Shown here in pieces: positions 8,439 to 18,679 of a stretch of 26,765 nucleotides of DNA. The stretch's first letter is position 1; each line of letters starts with the position of its first letter. This stretch comes from Batkoa obscura (Eukaryota; Entomophthoromycota; Entomophthoromycetes; Entomophthorales; Batkoaceae). The stretch spans positions 1 through 26,765 of the forward strand of contig JASVEC010000240.1 of the NCBI GenBank assembly GCA_030770535.1. Reading direction: 5' to 3'. Made by a program: the position numbers and the translations under genes. Below the pieces are notes generated by a model that did not search any database, was not told the origin of the DNA, and saw nothing but the letters and a program-made list of their open reading frames with translations.

Positions 8439-11400
8439 ATGTCAAAAACAACAAACAATATTAAAAAAGAATTCCAATACCCTAAATTAGGCCCCTTTAT
8501 TTTATTTAACAATGAATTGACATTAAATTTAGAAGAGTTAGGTAGCATTGAAATTGTTGATAAAATAGTTAATGGTAAGCTGTTGAAACAAATTTAACAT
8601 TATTTCTAATAAATAGAAACTTACTGACTAATAATAATTTAAGGTAGAAGTAATGGAATGTATCAAGATATAACATGTGAATTAGAATTTAAAAAAACAG
8701 ATGTGATCTGCGATAAATTGATATTAAAATGGAATGTAGAATTACCAACTGATTTAAAGAGTTTTTTATTAAAATTTTTAACAATATTAAATAAAAATGA
8801 ATTAGATTTAAATTTGGATTATAATTTTAAAAAAATAACAATACCAATTATTAATCAAATACAAAATCGAATATTATTAACCGATATAATTTATCTAATT
8901 ACTTGTGATATATTAGTAAGTTGATTATTTTATTTTCCTTTCAATTACTAATCATTATCCCTATAGCCTCATTATAAAGATCATTCATTATTAACGAATA
9001 GTAAAGCAATTCCGAGCAAACTTAACGTTTTTGATATTATATTAAAATTCTTAACAGATAATTTATCATTTATAAAATTATATGATAAATATTTTATTAA
9101 TTTATTATTTCAAAAATTAATATTAGAAACATTTCGAGGATTATCAAGTTATTTATTTATTTTAGGGGCTAATTGTAATAAGGTAATCTTCGTTCAATGT
9201 TTGTTTAAACAATATTTAATTAATAACTAATCAATTAACCCGATAGCAACAAGAAACCTTAATTAAAGCTATATTAATACCAATCAAGAAAACGTTAGAC
9301 CCCACTTCATTATTTATAAAAAAAACCAATTCATTAAAAATATTAAGATTTAGTTTAAATTGTATTAGTACACTTTATTCGCAATTATCAAGCAAATATT
9401 TATCTTCTAATTTAAAGCAAGATATAATTGAAAATATATTATTATTAATTAAAGGTATTATTTGTAAAGAAATGATTACAGAATCAAATTATTCACATGT
9501 TTCATTGGAAAGGAATAAGGTAAGTAGATGAAGGGAGAAGTTTGTGAATTGAAAAATTAAATGTTTGTTATTTTTAGATAATTCGAGTGAGTTTAAATAT
9601 ATTATTGTTATTATTTAAAGAAGATCGAAAATTATCTAAACAATGTTTTACAATGAAAGAATTTTTAATAATTAAAAAATTATGGGATTGGGGCTTAAAT
9701 TATCATAGTAAATATTATTACTATTATTATTCATTTGTTAATTTGTTTTTATTATAAGATAATAATTTGGATAAATATTCAACAAACGAATATGCTGTTA
9801 AGGAGGATAACAGTCTTTTCAATAGAAGATTTACGTCGGAATCTGATTTAGATGTTATAAAAGAAAATAATCATAATGAAATTAAGTAAATTTAAACTCA
9901 TTAAGTTGGTTATTTACTTTTTAATTAATAATATAACATTAGTTTAATTGAAGAAGAAATAAGAGAATTAAGTCAACGATTAACTAATTTATTTATTGAG
10001 GTAATAACAAAATAACATAAAATAATAATAAGTAATATTAATTTATTAATTAATTTAGAGAAATAAAACAAACATATTAGATCTTTGGTCTTTATTATTA
10101 CCATTAGAAAATTATTGGCTTGAACAAAGTTTATTATTGATATTAAGTAACGATACATCCATTATAGTACGTAAGGCTACATTGGAGAATTTAAATTGTC
10201 TATTATTTCATTCAAAAGTTATATTATCAAGTGGTATATACAGGTAAACTAATGAATATTATTTTGATTTAATAATATAATAATTAATGTTCTTGATTTT
10301 ATTATTATGAATATATAGAGAAGTTAATAAAATGTCCTTTATTTCTTTATCCGATAAAATTGGTCATGTTATTAAACAATTGTATTTGGCTTTATTTAAT
10401 ATTATTAGAACGGAAAATAATAGTGAAATTATTAATCCAATCTATCAAGTAAGAAAATAGAATAGAATTTATCATCAAATTTATTATTGATTTGATTTTT
10501 ATTTAGTGCCTACAAATCTTATTTTCAAATTGTAATCATAACAAATTAGGATTTATTATCAATGAAGAAATTTATTTATTTTTTCAAGATAAATTAAAAA
10601 TGGGTGTAGGTAGGTTAAAAAAGATTAATTTTAATTTTAATTTTTATATGTTATTCAATTAATAATATATATTTAATATATAATTTAGATATTTCCACTC
10701 GAGCTAAATATTATAATACATTAAATATATTATTACTAAGTGATTATCCAATGGAATTGAAATCTAAATTGATTAATTCATCAGATAATATACTTGAGTT
10801 ATTATTAACAGATATCAAAGATTTAACATTCAATGAAGCTATTCGATATGAAGCTATTATTTGTATCTGTAGTTTAATGGAATTAAAATTGTAAAGTTAT
10901 TAGAATTAGTTGCTATTTATAATTAAAATAATTAATTCAATAAAAATAATTTTAGATATCCATGGAATCTATGTTTAAATTTAGCAGATCAATTAAAACA
11001 AGATAATAATAGTTTAATTCATAAAGCTTGTATTAAATTATTAATTTCTTGTATTAAATTATTTAAATTACAAGAGAAAAAAGTAAATAATTTATTAATT
11101 TTATTAATTTAAATCTAAATTTAAATTAAGGATGATTTGATGGAATTTTGGATTATTATTATTGACGATTATATAACTTACATGGCTACACTAGACAGTA
11201 TTGAAGTTAAAACAACAATGGCAGAGTTATTAACTCAATTCGAAATGGATGAATTCCAACAATTGAAAGTAATATTATATTCAATATATATTCAATATTT
11301 TGTTTTATCTAATTGTATTTATTGTTTAATAGACAGGACGAAAAATGTTTTTAATAACCTTATTATTGGGATTTTATATTGAAGATAATACTTCTTTAAA

Positions 11401-12499
11401 TGGTAGTATTTTTAGAGCATTAGGAAAGTTTGCTTCTTTTGAGGAATTAAAGAGTGTAATAATTTATTGATTATGTTTTTATTAAAATCATTTTATACTA
11501 ATATTTTTTATTTAGGATTTAACTTTTTTAAATGATACAACATTATTAGCATTAAAAGGTATCAAATCAGAATATGTAGAAGTCAAAGCTACTGCTTCTT
11601 GGTGTTTAGCTAATACTATAGATGGGTTTATTAATATTTGGTAAGTATAGTAACTATTAATTATTTTAATTTAATTATTTTAATTATTAGTGAAGATTAC
11701 AAAACAATTCATTTGCAATTACCTATGGAAATTGAGCTATTTTATTCGATTATTGAAGTAGGTATTTTGGCTTCGAAAGATAATGATAAGGTAAATTATT
11801 TTAATTGTTATTTAGTCATTATTATTATTTGAATTATTATTTGAATTATTATTATTTGAATTATTTAGATTTATTTTTTATATTATTTAGTTAAAATGGA
11901 ATGGTAGTCGAATCCTTGGTGGTATAATTAAATTAAGTAACTTAGAATTAATTAATGAAAACCAAAACCAATGGCTTAATCAAGCTATTGAATGTTTTAT
12001 TACTAATTTAACTTCTGGAGGATTAAAAGTAATTTTATAATTATTAATAAACTGTATTCTTTTTTATTTATTTATTCAACTTTCTTATTTGTAGGTACGT
12101 TGGAACACAAGCCATGCTATAAGAGCTTGTCATGATAACCCGCATTTTCCAAGTAAGGAATTAATGAAAGATTATCAAAAGTTGATGAATGTTGTTTTGG
12201 AACAACTGAATCAAAGTATGAATTTTAAAGTATTAAATGGATGTTTAAATATAATTGAAAATATAAGACTATTTCAAGATTTTAACTTAATTGAAGAGAA
12301 GTTATTATTTGTGAAGGAAAGAGTGGATAAATTACAAAATCAAATTAAATTTTCCGAATTGAAAATGTATAATTGTTTTAAACAACAGGTAACAATATTT
12401 TATTAAATAGTATATTAAAATATTAGAAATTAATTGATTTCTACTTAGTTTTCAATTACTTTAAAAAAGTTTCAAGAGAAATATAAAAAACAAGCATAA
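8439..12499 (+). CDS. HEATR6: HEATR6-like HEAT-repeat protein, 19 exons
   Basis: Exons: 8439-8574, 8644-8915, 8967-9182, 9247-9519, 9578-9707, 9759-9885, 9943-10000, 10059-10243, 10319-10448, 10507-10609, 10689-10890, 10956-11082, 11131-11268, 11333-11455, 11516-11640, 11691-11790, 11891-12028, 12095-12388 and 12449-12499. All 18 introns (48-100 nt) are GT-AG and the phases close to 975 residues (human HEATR6 is about 1180). The identity rests on the C-terminal third: VKATASWCLANTIDG, then ILASKDNDKLKWNGSRILGG (human ASKDKDKVKSNAVRALGN), then GGLKVRWNTSHAIRACHDNP (human AMKVRWNACYAMGNMFKNP) and NFKVLNGCLNI. The rest is Leu/Ile-rich alpha-solenoid of low complexity (mostly TTA leucine codons). 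HEATR6 proteins are presumed scaffolds with poorly known function. The N-terminal half is recognised only as helical repeat and is the least certain part of the model. Confidence 0.85.
11818..11876. repeat. Short imperfect tandem repeat in an intron
   Basis: The unit TTATTTGAATTATTA recurs about three times in tandem inside intron 16 of the HEATR6-like gene, making this (100 nt) its longest intron. It looks like local slippage expansion. Confidence 0.7.
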
Positions 12500-12761
12500 T
12501 AAATTGAAGTTTGTAAACTTTGCTATTAGATAAGGCCTAATGAGTTATATATTGCTACTATTAAAACTTTAAAATAAGTTTATTTTTTATTTATTTTTAC
12601 ACTTTTATTTTATAAATAATGAGCCATTAAACCTAACAAAATTAAGATCCTAAATAGAAATATTAGATAAATTAATTGATTATAACTTTATTTTATTTAT
12701 CAAAGAAATAGAATTAAAGAATGAATAAAAAATTCTTTTTTTTAAAATATTTATTTGCAAC
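12500..12761. other. 3' intergenic between convergent genes
   Basis: About 260 bp of AT-rich sequence separating the stops of the HEATR6-like gene (+) and U2AF2 (-). It presumably holds both polyadenylation regions. No other feature seen. Confidence 0.45.
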
Positions 12762-14603
12762 TTAATAAATCCCCTCCTCAAATTTAGCTACTGAGTAATA
12801 GGAACCCAACACAGTACGATCTAAAAACTTTCTACCAGTTAAATTTCTAAGCGCATTAGAGGCTTGATCAATAGTTTGAAATCGAACATAAACTTTACCC
12901 ACGGCCTCTTCCTTAAACCCATCTTTAACCCTTGGAATTTGAAATTCTAATACTTTTCCAAAATTATCACATTCATCTTTAATATCCCCTTTAATATCTT
13001 CAAATTCTAAATCGTTTTCCAAGTCTTCGGGGTGACCATATTTAAAAAGATCAATACTTCAGATGGTTCAAGTACGGTGGTACCAGCTGAAAAAAATCCT
13101 AATCCAGATGCTCCTGTACTTCCTGCTGGTGGGGCTGTTTCAGTGACTGGTGCTACTGGTGCTTTTGGCGCTCCAATACTAGCTCTCTGCATCATTATTT
13201 TTTTATCACCTACTTCCATCCCATTTAATCCTTGACAAGCTAAATCTGTAATATTTGGATCCATATATTCACAAAAAGCAAACCCTTTAGAAATACCAGT
13301 AGTAATATCTTTAACTAAATTGAATGAACGTAATTCACCAAATGCTTTTAATAATTCCATCACTTGTTCTTCGTTGAAATATGCAGGTATACCACCAATA
13401 AAGATTTTGTTGGGCGTATCTTGTACATTCGTAGATACAATACCAGGCACAATACGATGGGGTTCAATTGGAGCTTTTTCATCTCCATCAGGTGGTACAT
13501 AATCTTTAGGACGACGAATTTTAAGTGCTTGAGTACGAAAAGTAGCTCCATCAAAAGCCATAGCAGCAGTGGCTTCGTCATGATTACGAAACTCAACAAA
13601 AGCATAATTTTTATCATGATTAATAGATACACTAGAAACCGGATTACCAGCTTCTTTAGCTAATCGAAGTTGAATCATTGCGGTATTAAAAAATTCTGCA
13701 ATTTCTGGTTCTGTTATAGCCAATGGGATATTACCCACATAGATTCGACGTTGTTGACGAACAATAGCTAAATTTTGAGCTGCTTGACCAGAGATAGCAT
13801 TAGGAATGACTGAAAATGGAGTAGGAAAACCAGTGTCACCAGCACCACCCAAAGCACCTGCCAATTTCAATGCAGTAATTTGACCAGGAAGTGGAAAATG
13901 ACCAGTAGCTTTAACTTCTTCAGCCGTCATACCTTCATAACCTGCTGGTCGAACATCCCAAAGTTGAAGCTTACGTTTTTTCTTATGAATTGGAGTAATA
14001 GACCTTGACTTTCCTCTTCTTGCTGAGCGTGATCTTGATACTCTACGTCCTCTTCGTTCTTCTTCTAAATGCCTTGTCATATCCCTACCCCTATTTCGAG
14101 AACTCGAGCGACGTACTCTTCCTGATAGACGTTCACGAGACCTTTCACGTCGCTCTCTTCTTCCATAATCTCGAGTATCTCTACCGCGTTCACGTTCTCT
14201 GTTATCTCTGGATCTAAAATAGGGATCTCTAACTTCTCTATCTTCATATTTAGCACCTTCAAAACCACGATAAGCTTCTCTATGGTTTTGATGTAAGCTA
14301 CCTTTTGTGGATTCAACTTCTTGATTATTAGATAACCTTGATTCTCTCTCTTCATATTTAACACTTGAATTACGATAAGGTTCTCGATGAGATGGTTGTG
14401 AAATACCCTTAGGAGATTCAGGTTCCGGTTTAGTAGCTACACTACCTAAACCCATACGATTTCCTATAATGAATTAGTATTCATTAAATTTAAATGCGAA
14501 TGTAATTTTTTAACTTACTCTCTTCATAATCACCATAATGACTAGATCTGGGCCCATCCTCATGGGCTCCATTATTTTCTTTTCCATTACCTTTGTAATC
14601 CAT
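12762..14603 (-). CDS. U2AF2: Splicing factor U2AF large subunit, 2 exons, with a one-base frame slip before the UHM
   Basis: Large subunit of U2AF, which binds the polypyrimidine tract and recruits U2 snRNP to the 3' splice site. Exon 1 is 14603-14519, a 54-nt intron follows, and exon 2 runs 14463-12762; about 595 residues (human 475). In order: an extended Arg/Ser/Glu-rich RS-type region (about 35-185); the U2AF35-binding ligand motif KKRKLQLWDVRPAGYEG with its Trp near residue 197; RRM1 (about 268-347: RRIYVGNIPL, NYAFVEFRN); RRM2 (about 381-458: NKIFIGGIPAY, GFAFCEYMD); a Pro/Ala/Thr-rich linker; the EPSEVLIFLNMVTP motif; and the C-terminal UHM (GKVYVRF, LTGRKFLDR). As given, the frame breaks at the G4 run 13029-13032 (C4 in the mRNA): the continuation EDLENDLEFEDI is one base out of phase and the unshifted frame stops at 13007. 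One missing C, by assembly error or mutation, explains it. Confidence 0.9.
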
Positions 14604-15047
14604 TTTGGAATCTAATGTCAAAAAGTAACCTTGGTTTTATAGCTATTTAATGAAATTTATGACTATTTTAACGAAAGTGATTGGGTATTAATAAGCTACT
14701 GTTTCAAAAATTGACTATTTTTTACGCGAAACTAATAAGGGCTAGTAATTGGCTGATAATGAAGTCAGCTGAGTTTAAAAGTCAGATCACTTTTCAGGGA
14801 CAAAAAAATTAATTTTGAAAATGTTTTATTTTTAATATTATAACTGATTACAAAAAACAGAGATATTTAACTTATCAATTAAGATAAATATACTTTTTTA
14901 TCTCTATTAAAAAATCTTATTAAATTAAACAAGTATTAAGCTTTAAAACTTTTCCAAAACATAAAAACATATATGGTAATAGCTTCAAACTATATTTTTA
15001 CTATGATGTTTTTAGTTTTTTATTTTTATTCAAAATTTTAATGAAAA
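14604..15047. other. Upstream region of U2AF2
   Basis: About 440 bp with no supported open frame. The part nearest 14604-14800 should be the U2AF2 promoter and 5' UTR; beyond it the sequence is poly(A/T)-rich up to the first foldback repeat. Confidence 0.4.
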
Positions 15048-15147
15048 TATGGGGATGTGTTTTTGTGCTAGGAATTTTGATAATAGCTTTTTGATTTAAA
15101 TAACACTTAAAAATGAAAAAAGTGACAAAATCAAAAACATTATGTTT
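15048..15147 (-). repeat. Foldback (MITE-like) repeat copy 1
   Basis: Reverse-oriented, degenerate copy of a family about 103 nt long. It has the TATGGGGATGTGTTTTT end and the internal block related to CACTTAAAAATG, but its other end (AAAAACATTATG) has lost the CCCC that should pair with the first end. Confidence 0.75.
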
Positions 15148-15354
15148 ATTTTTGCAGCCGTTAAAAATTTAAAACTAATAAAAAACAAGTTTAATTTATA
15201 TTTTGCTTGCTAAAAAAATAAAATAACCTATATTATATTAAAATAAAATTTAATATATTAAACAAATATTTCACTAACTTTGATAAAATCAATTTTTTGT
15301 ATTTCTATATTTAAGCTAATAAATTAAATAGAATGATAATTTAATTTTTCATAA
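15148..15354. other. AT-rich spacer between repeat copies
   Basis: Poly(A/T)-rich spacer with no open frame or repeat recognised. Confidence 0.4.
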
Positions 15355-15458
15355 TTTGAGGGTGTTTTTTTTGACTTCATTATTTTTTCCATTTTTAAGC
15401 GCTATTTAAGCGGAAAAATTGCTAGTAAAATTCTTAAACATAAAAACACATCCCCATA
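15355..15458 (+). repeat. Foldback (MITE-like) repeat copy 2
   Basis: A 104-nt copy. The left end (GAGGGTGTTTT) is diverged and the right end (ACATCCCCATA) is intact. The core AAGCGCTATTT and the paired blocks TTTTTCCA and GGAAAAA are present. Confidence 0.85.
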
Positions 15459-15970
15459 TATTAATTGGCTTTATTTTAATTTCTTACTTTTAAATTATTA
15501 CTATTAGTAGTAGTAATAAAAAACATGTATTAAAAAAACAAGATTTTTTGAATAAGCTGAATAATTTTTATTAATTTTTATGTTTTATTTAATTATAAAT
15601 AGTTTTATAATTAAGTTTTGTTTTTGTTTAAAAAACTTTGAGAAGTTTTTTTTAAAACACAAAACTTCAATACTTAGTATTATAATGAAAAAAGGTCCTA
15701 ATTTAAAACTCTGTTAAACAAAGCATATTACAAACTTTTATTTATATTTTAATTTTCAAAGCATTTAAGTCTTGTTTTTGAAAAATCACGATATTTTTAT
15801 AAAAGCTTTTTATAACATTATAAATTTCCTTATTTAAGACATTTATAAATACTTTGGCTCAATAGCTTTTATTTTATACTTTTATCTTAAAAATATTCAT
15901 TTTGACCAATAATATCAATAGTATATAGCCATATAAAATAAAGATTCAAAGTAAAAAATATGGTCATTAT
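15459..15970. other. Gene-poor AT-rich stretch
   Basis: About 510 bp with stops in all frames, many A/T homopolymers and no recognised gene, RNA or repeat. Confidence 0.45.
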
Positions 15971-16410
15971 CGGCTAGAAACCCCTATTGAAACTCGTGAT
16001 AGGATTTCTAATAATTATATGGTGCATTCGGGAAGAAAGGAGATTTCAAGAATTACCAGATAGATTGAGGATTCAGGTTTATTATAAAAATGATTAAGAG
16101 GTTAGCTTTATTCAAAAGTTGCGTAAAACAAGAAGATATTGCTATAAAAAAACCTAATAAATTTGGGGATGTTTTTTTAGTTTCATTACTTTTTCCATTT
16201 TTCGAGCACTTGAGCGGAAAAATTGTTAGTAAAGCTCTTGAATACAAATGTACATCCCCAAATCTTGTTTTCTGTTGAATATAGAAAATAGAAAAATAGA
16301 ATTTTAACTTGTTATCAGGAACGGTGAATTATCTTTTTTTTTATAAAAGCTATTCATGTGCTAGATGGGATGACAGTTCAATGGTGCTTTATTTGGAATT
16401 TTTGTATATT
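15971..16410 (+). mobile_element. Possible Tc1/mariner-type transposase relic split by a foldback repeat
   Basis: From 15971 a frame reads RLETPIETRDRISNNYMV then GRKEISRITR before a stop. The spacing resembles the N-terminal helix-turn-helix of Tc1-like transposases ('TSIEERxKIIxLxxxGKSxxEISRIL'). After repeat copy 3, a frame at 16364-16410 reads DGMTVQWCFIWNFCIF, loosely like the 'GSVMVWGCFS' segment of the DDE domain. Stops and frame changes separate the pieces and most of the gene is missing, so any transposase is long dead. The match is by eye and weak; a chance resemblance is possible. Confidence 0.3.
16162..16262 (+). repeat. Foldback (MITE-like) repeat copy 3
   Basis: A 101-nt copy whose ends are TTTGGGGATG and CATCCCCAAA instead of TATGGGG and CCCCATA. 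Both ends changed yet still pair. The interior has GTTTCATTACTTTTTCC and GGAAAAATTGTTAGTAAA. A 62-codon open frame across it is incidental. Confidence 0.88.
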
Positions 16411-17083
16411 TAAAAAAACATGATATTTTCTATTTCAATAATTACAACTTTTGTCATTAAAGCGATAGTAACAAAATTTAAAAAATATACTATCATAAAG
16501 CTAAAGATGTTTTTTTGAGAGATTTTTTCAATTAATTCAAAAAATAACAATATGAATCGAAAAAAGGCAGTTCTTAATAGCTTTGAACAGATTATCCTTT
16601 AAATTTATTACCTGATTAAATAAATGGAGAATGTTTTACAAATATAATATATTTAATAAATATAATGGTTTAAGAGTTGAATAAAGGCTAATCTCCTTTA
16701 CATTTTACTTAAAAACAAATATTCTTTACTTAAGCTACTTGTCTATTTGGTTTATTTTTGATTAAGTGTCCATGCATGTTATTTTAAAAACTATAAAAAG
16801 TTCAAAGTATTATATCATAGTTTTAATTTAACATTGTTTCTAATATAGGAACTAGTTATACTTAATAGATTTATGCCTATCATTAAAAACAAACAATTAA
16901 CTACTCTATTTAAAAAAACAAAATTCACATCAAGCTCTTAGTATTTAGTTATATAACAAGACTATAAATAGTTCATTTTATTTAAGCATAAAAGCGAGTT
17001 ATTATAAAAATATTATATTATGTTATATTATATTATATTATTAGAAAATGATAAAAAACCCCCTGGCCTAGAAAGCCAATTAT
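16411..17083. other. Gene-poor stretch before the Ser-Pro-rich membrane-protein gene
   Basis: About 670 bp, AT-rich, without a supported gene. The last 90 bp hold a TTATA microsatellite and the 3' end of the leftward gene. Confidence 0.45.
17011..17042. repeat. TTATA-type microsatellite
   Basis: Imperfect tandem TTATA/ATATT units over about 32 bp, just downstream of the Ser-Pro-rich membrane-protein gene. Confidence 0.75.
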
Positions 17084-17647
17084 TTAATTATTTGAGCTAT
17101 GATACTGTTCTAGCGTTGATTTAAAAGGGTTACTACTACTCTTTAAATATTCTTCATCTTCCCACCTCCTATTGGACTGTCTAATCTTATAAATGATAAA
17201 TGCAAAGATCAACAACAATACAATACCACCAGTGATAGAGCCACCTAAGATCGCAGCCTGATTTTGTTGATAAAAACTTGAATTTCCTGGCTTAGAAACA
17301 TAAGATGTTTCATATTGAGTTTCGTAATGGGTAACTACTAGGTCGGTTTTACTTGCAGTATCGTCTGGTTTTTTGTCATTTGGATTACCAGTTGGTGTAG
17401 TGTCTGGTTTTTTATCCGAATTTGGCTCACTTTTACTACTTGGCTCTTCGCTTTTACTTGAAGGTTCTTGGGACTTTGATTCTGAACTGGAGCTTGGGGT
17501 AGATGGTGGGGGAGAACTTGGTTGTGAAGTTGAAGTTTCAGATTGAGCTGAAGTAGCGTTGTCTTTGGGCGATTTTTGGGCGCCTATTGTACTCAATAAA
17601 AGCACAATAACTAGTAATAGGAGCTTATAATTGTTTAACAACTTCAT
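17084..17647 (-). CDS. Secreted-then-anchored Ser/Pro/Thr-rich single-pass membrane protein
   Basis: Intronless, 187 residues. It has a strong signal peptide (MKLLNNYKLLLLVIVLLLST, cleavage probably near residue 23), a low-complexity ectodomain of about 105 residues dominated by Ser, Pro, Thr, Lys and Glu with degenerate repeats (QEPSSKSEEPSSKSEP; NSDKKPDTT/NDKKPDDT), and two N-glycosylation sequons (NAT, NSS). One transmembrane helix follows at about 132-153 (GGSITGGIVLLLIFAFIIY), then a short Arg-rich start and a cytosolic tail of about 30 residues. The Gly-rich helix start resembles the 'GGAxAGGVVG' helices of fungal cell-wall sensors and mucin-like proteins. A cell-surface role is likely, but no catalytic domain or named family is visible. 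It stands alone between gene-poor stretches. Confidence 0.8.
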   Translation of the reverse strand: MKLLNNYKLLLLVIVLLLSTIGAQKSPKDNATSAQSETSTSQPSSPPPSTPSSSSESKSQEPSSKSEEPSSKSEPNSDKKPDTTPTGNPNDKKPDDTASKTDLVVTHYETQYETSYVSKPGNSSFYQQNQAAILGGSITGGIVLLLIFAFIIYKIRQSNRRWEDEEYLKSSSNPFKSTLEQYHSSNN

Positions 17648-17698
17648 GGTGGATAAAAGTGAAAATATTTATTAAAATTAAAAAAAAAGTAAAGTAAA

Positions 17699-18309
17699 TT
17701 TCCTCAAACTGGAGGATTATTTGGTATCGGATTTGAATGCTGTGGCTAATCAAAAGCTTTTAAAGATGAGTTATTAAAATTTGAGTGGTTTTTATTGGTA
17801 AAAGTTTGACCAGAGAAATCAAAGGTAAATTTTCAGTTATTAGAAATGGCGCTTCATTACTTAATTTGGTAAAACCAACTGTTTCATTAAGGCTTCATTT
17901 TGGCAGGTAAATTGGAATGGTTACATAAATTAAAGCAGAAGGAGAGACCTACAATGAATTCATGGTTAAATGATTATTGGTGGAATTAAAATTGCTTTTT
18001 AGTTCAACTGTAAAATGAATATAATTTCGTTTGTAGCTTGTATTTTATTTAAGCCTCTAATTGGATGTTACTGAAAGATGATTACTTTCTCAACAACCTT
18101 AGTTCATTTGATATCACTGAATTATTTTACTGTTATAAATTATTTTAAGAACATTTTAAATTAACTTCAAATGGCACAAAAGTAATGTTTGAATTTCACT
18201 TCTAATAATTGTTTATATCATTATTGTGTTCCAGAATATACGAATTTTTAGTTGTCATCAATTGAAAGCTTGGACTTCGTATTTTATTGATAGAGCAAAT
18301 AAAGTAAAA
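17699..18309 (+). pseudogene. Decayed host-like gene with a PH-domain-like end
   Basis: One frame from 17699 to about 17990 keeps protein-like segments (KAFKDELLKFEWFLLVKV, KSKVNFQLLEMALHYLIW, GKLEWLHKLKQKERPTMNSW) interrupted by TAA, TGA, TAA and TAA. Further on are ASNWMLLKDDYFLNN plus SSFDITELF (18053 on) and NIRIFSCHQLKAWTSYFI (to about 18290), resembling the first strands and final helix of a PH domain. The order is compatible with phospholipase D1-type PX/PH proteins, but no HKD motif is present and that link is weak. The density of stops, not removed by any introns I could find, points to a decayed gene. It lies just upstream of NMA111 on the same strand. Confidence 0.4.
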
Positions 18310-18679
18310 TAAAATTATACTTTAAAGAATTTAATGACATCATTAATTTAGTTTAATATAATTGCTAAGAGATCAGATAATGAGTATTTTATAGTTTACC
18401 CCTTCTATAAAGAAATTGGTACCTTTACAAACTACTGTTTAAATCGTATTCTTTTTTGGTACCCATTAATAATATGCTCTGATATGTTAGTTTTAAAGTA
18501 TATATACTCTTTTTTAAGCTAATCTTCAACTTTTTTTTATTAGTTTACAAACAACTTCTAAAATTCTAATAAACGTCATATCTCGAAGAACCAATCACCG
18601 CTCATTTTTCATTTAAACCTAATAGGTCAATCTATTTTTTTTTGAAAACAATAAAACAGCTTCAAAACTATTATAGAGT
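18310..18679. other. Upstream region of NMA111
   Basis: About 370 bp without an open frame; it should hold the NMA111 promoter. No specific site recognised. Confidence 0.4.

Noticed and set aside
13320-14364. Several 60-99 codon frames on both strands inside U2AF2
   Set aside because: Out-of-phase shadows of the Arg/Ser-rich and RRM coding sequence.
16090-16278. 62-codon (+) and 64-codon (-) open frames
   Set aside because: They lie largely across foldback repeat copy 3; the sequence is repeat-derived and not conserved as protein between copies.
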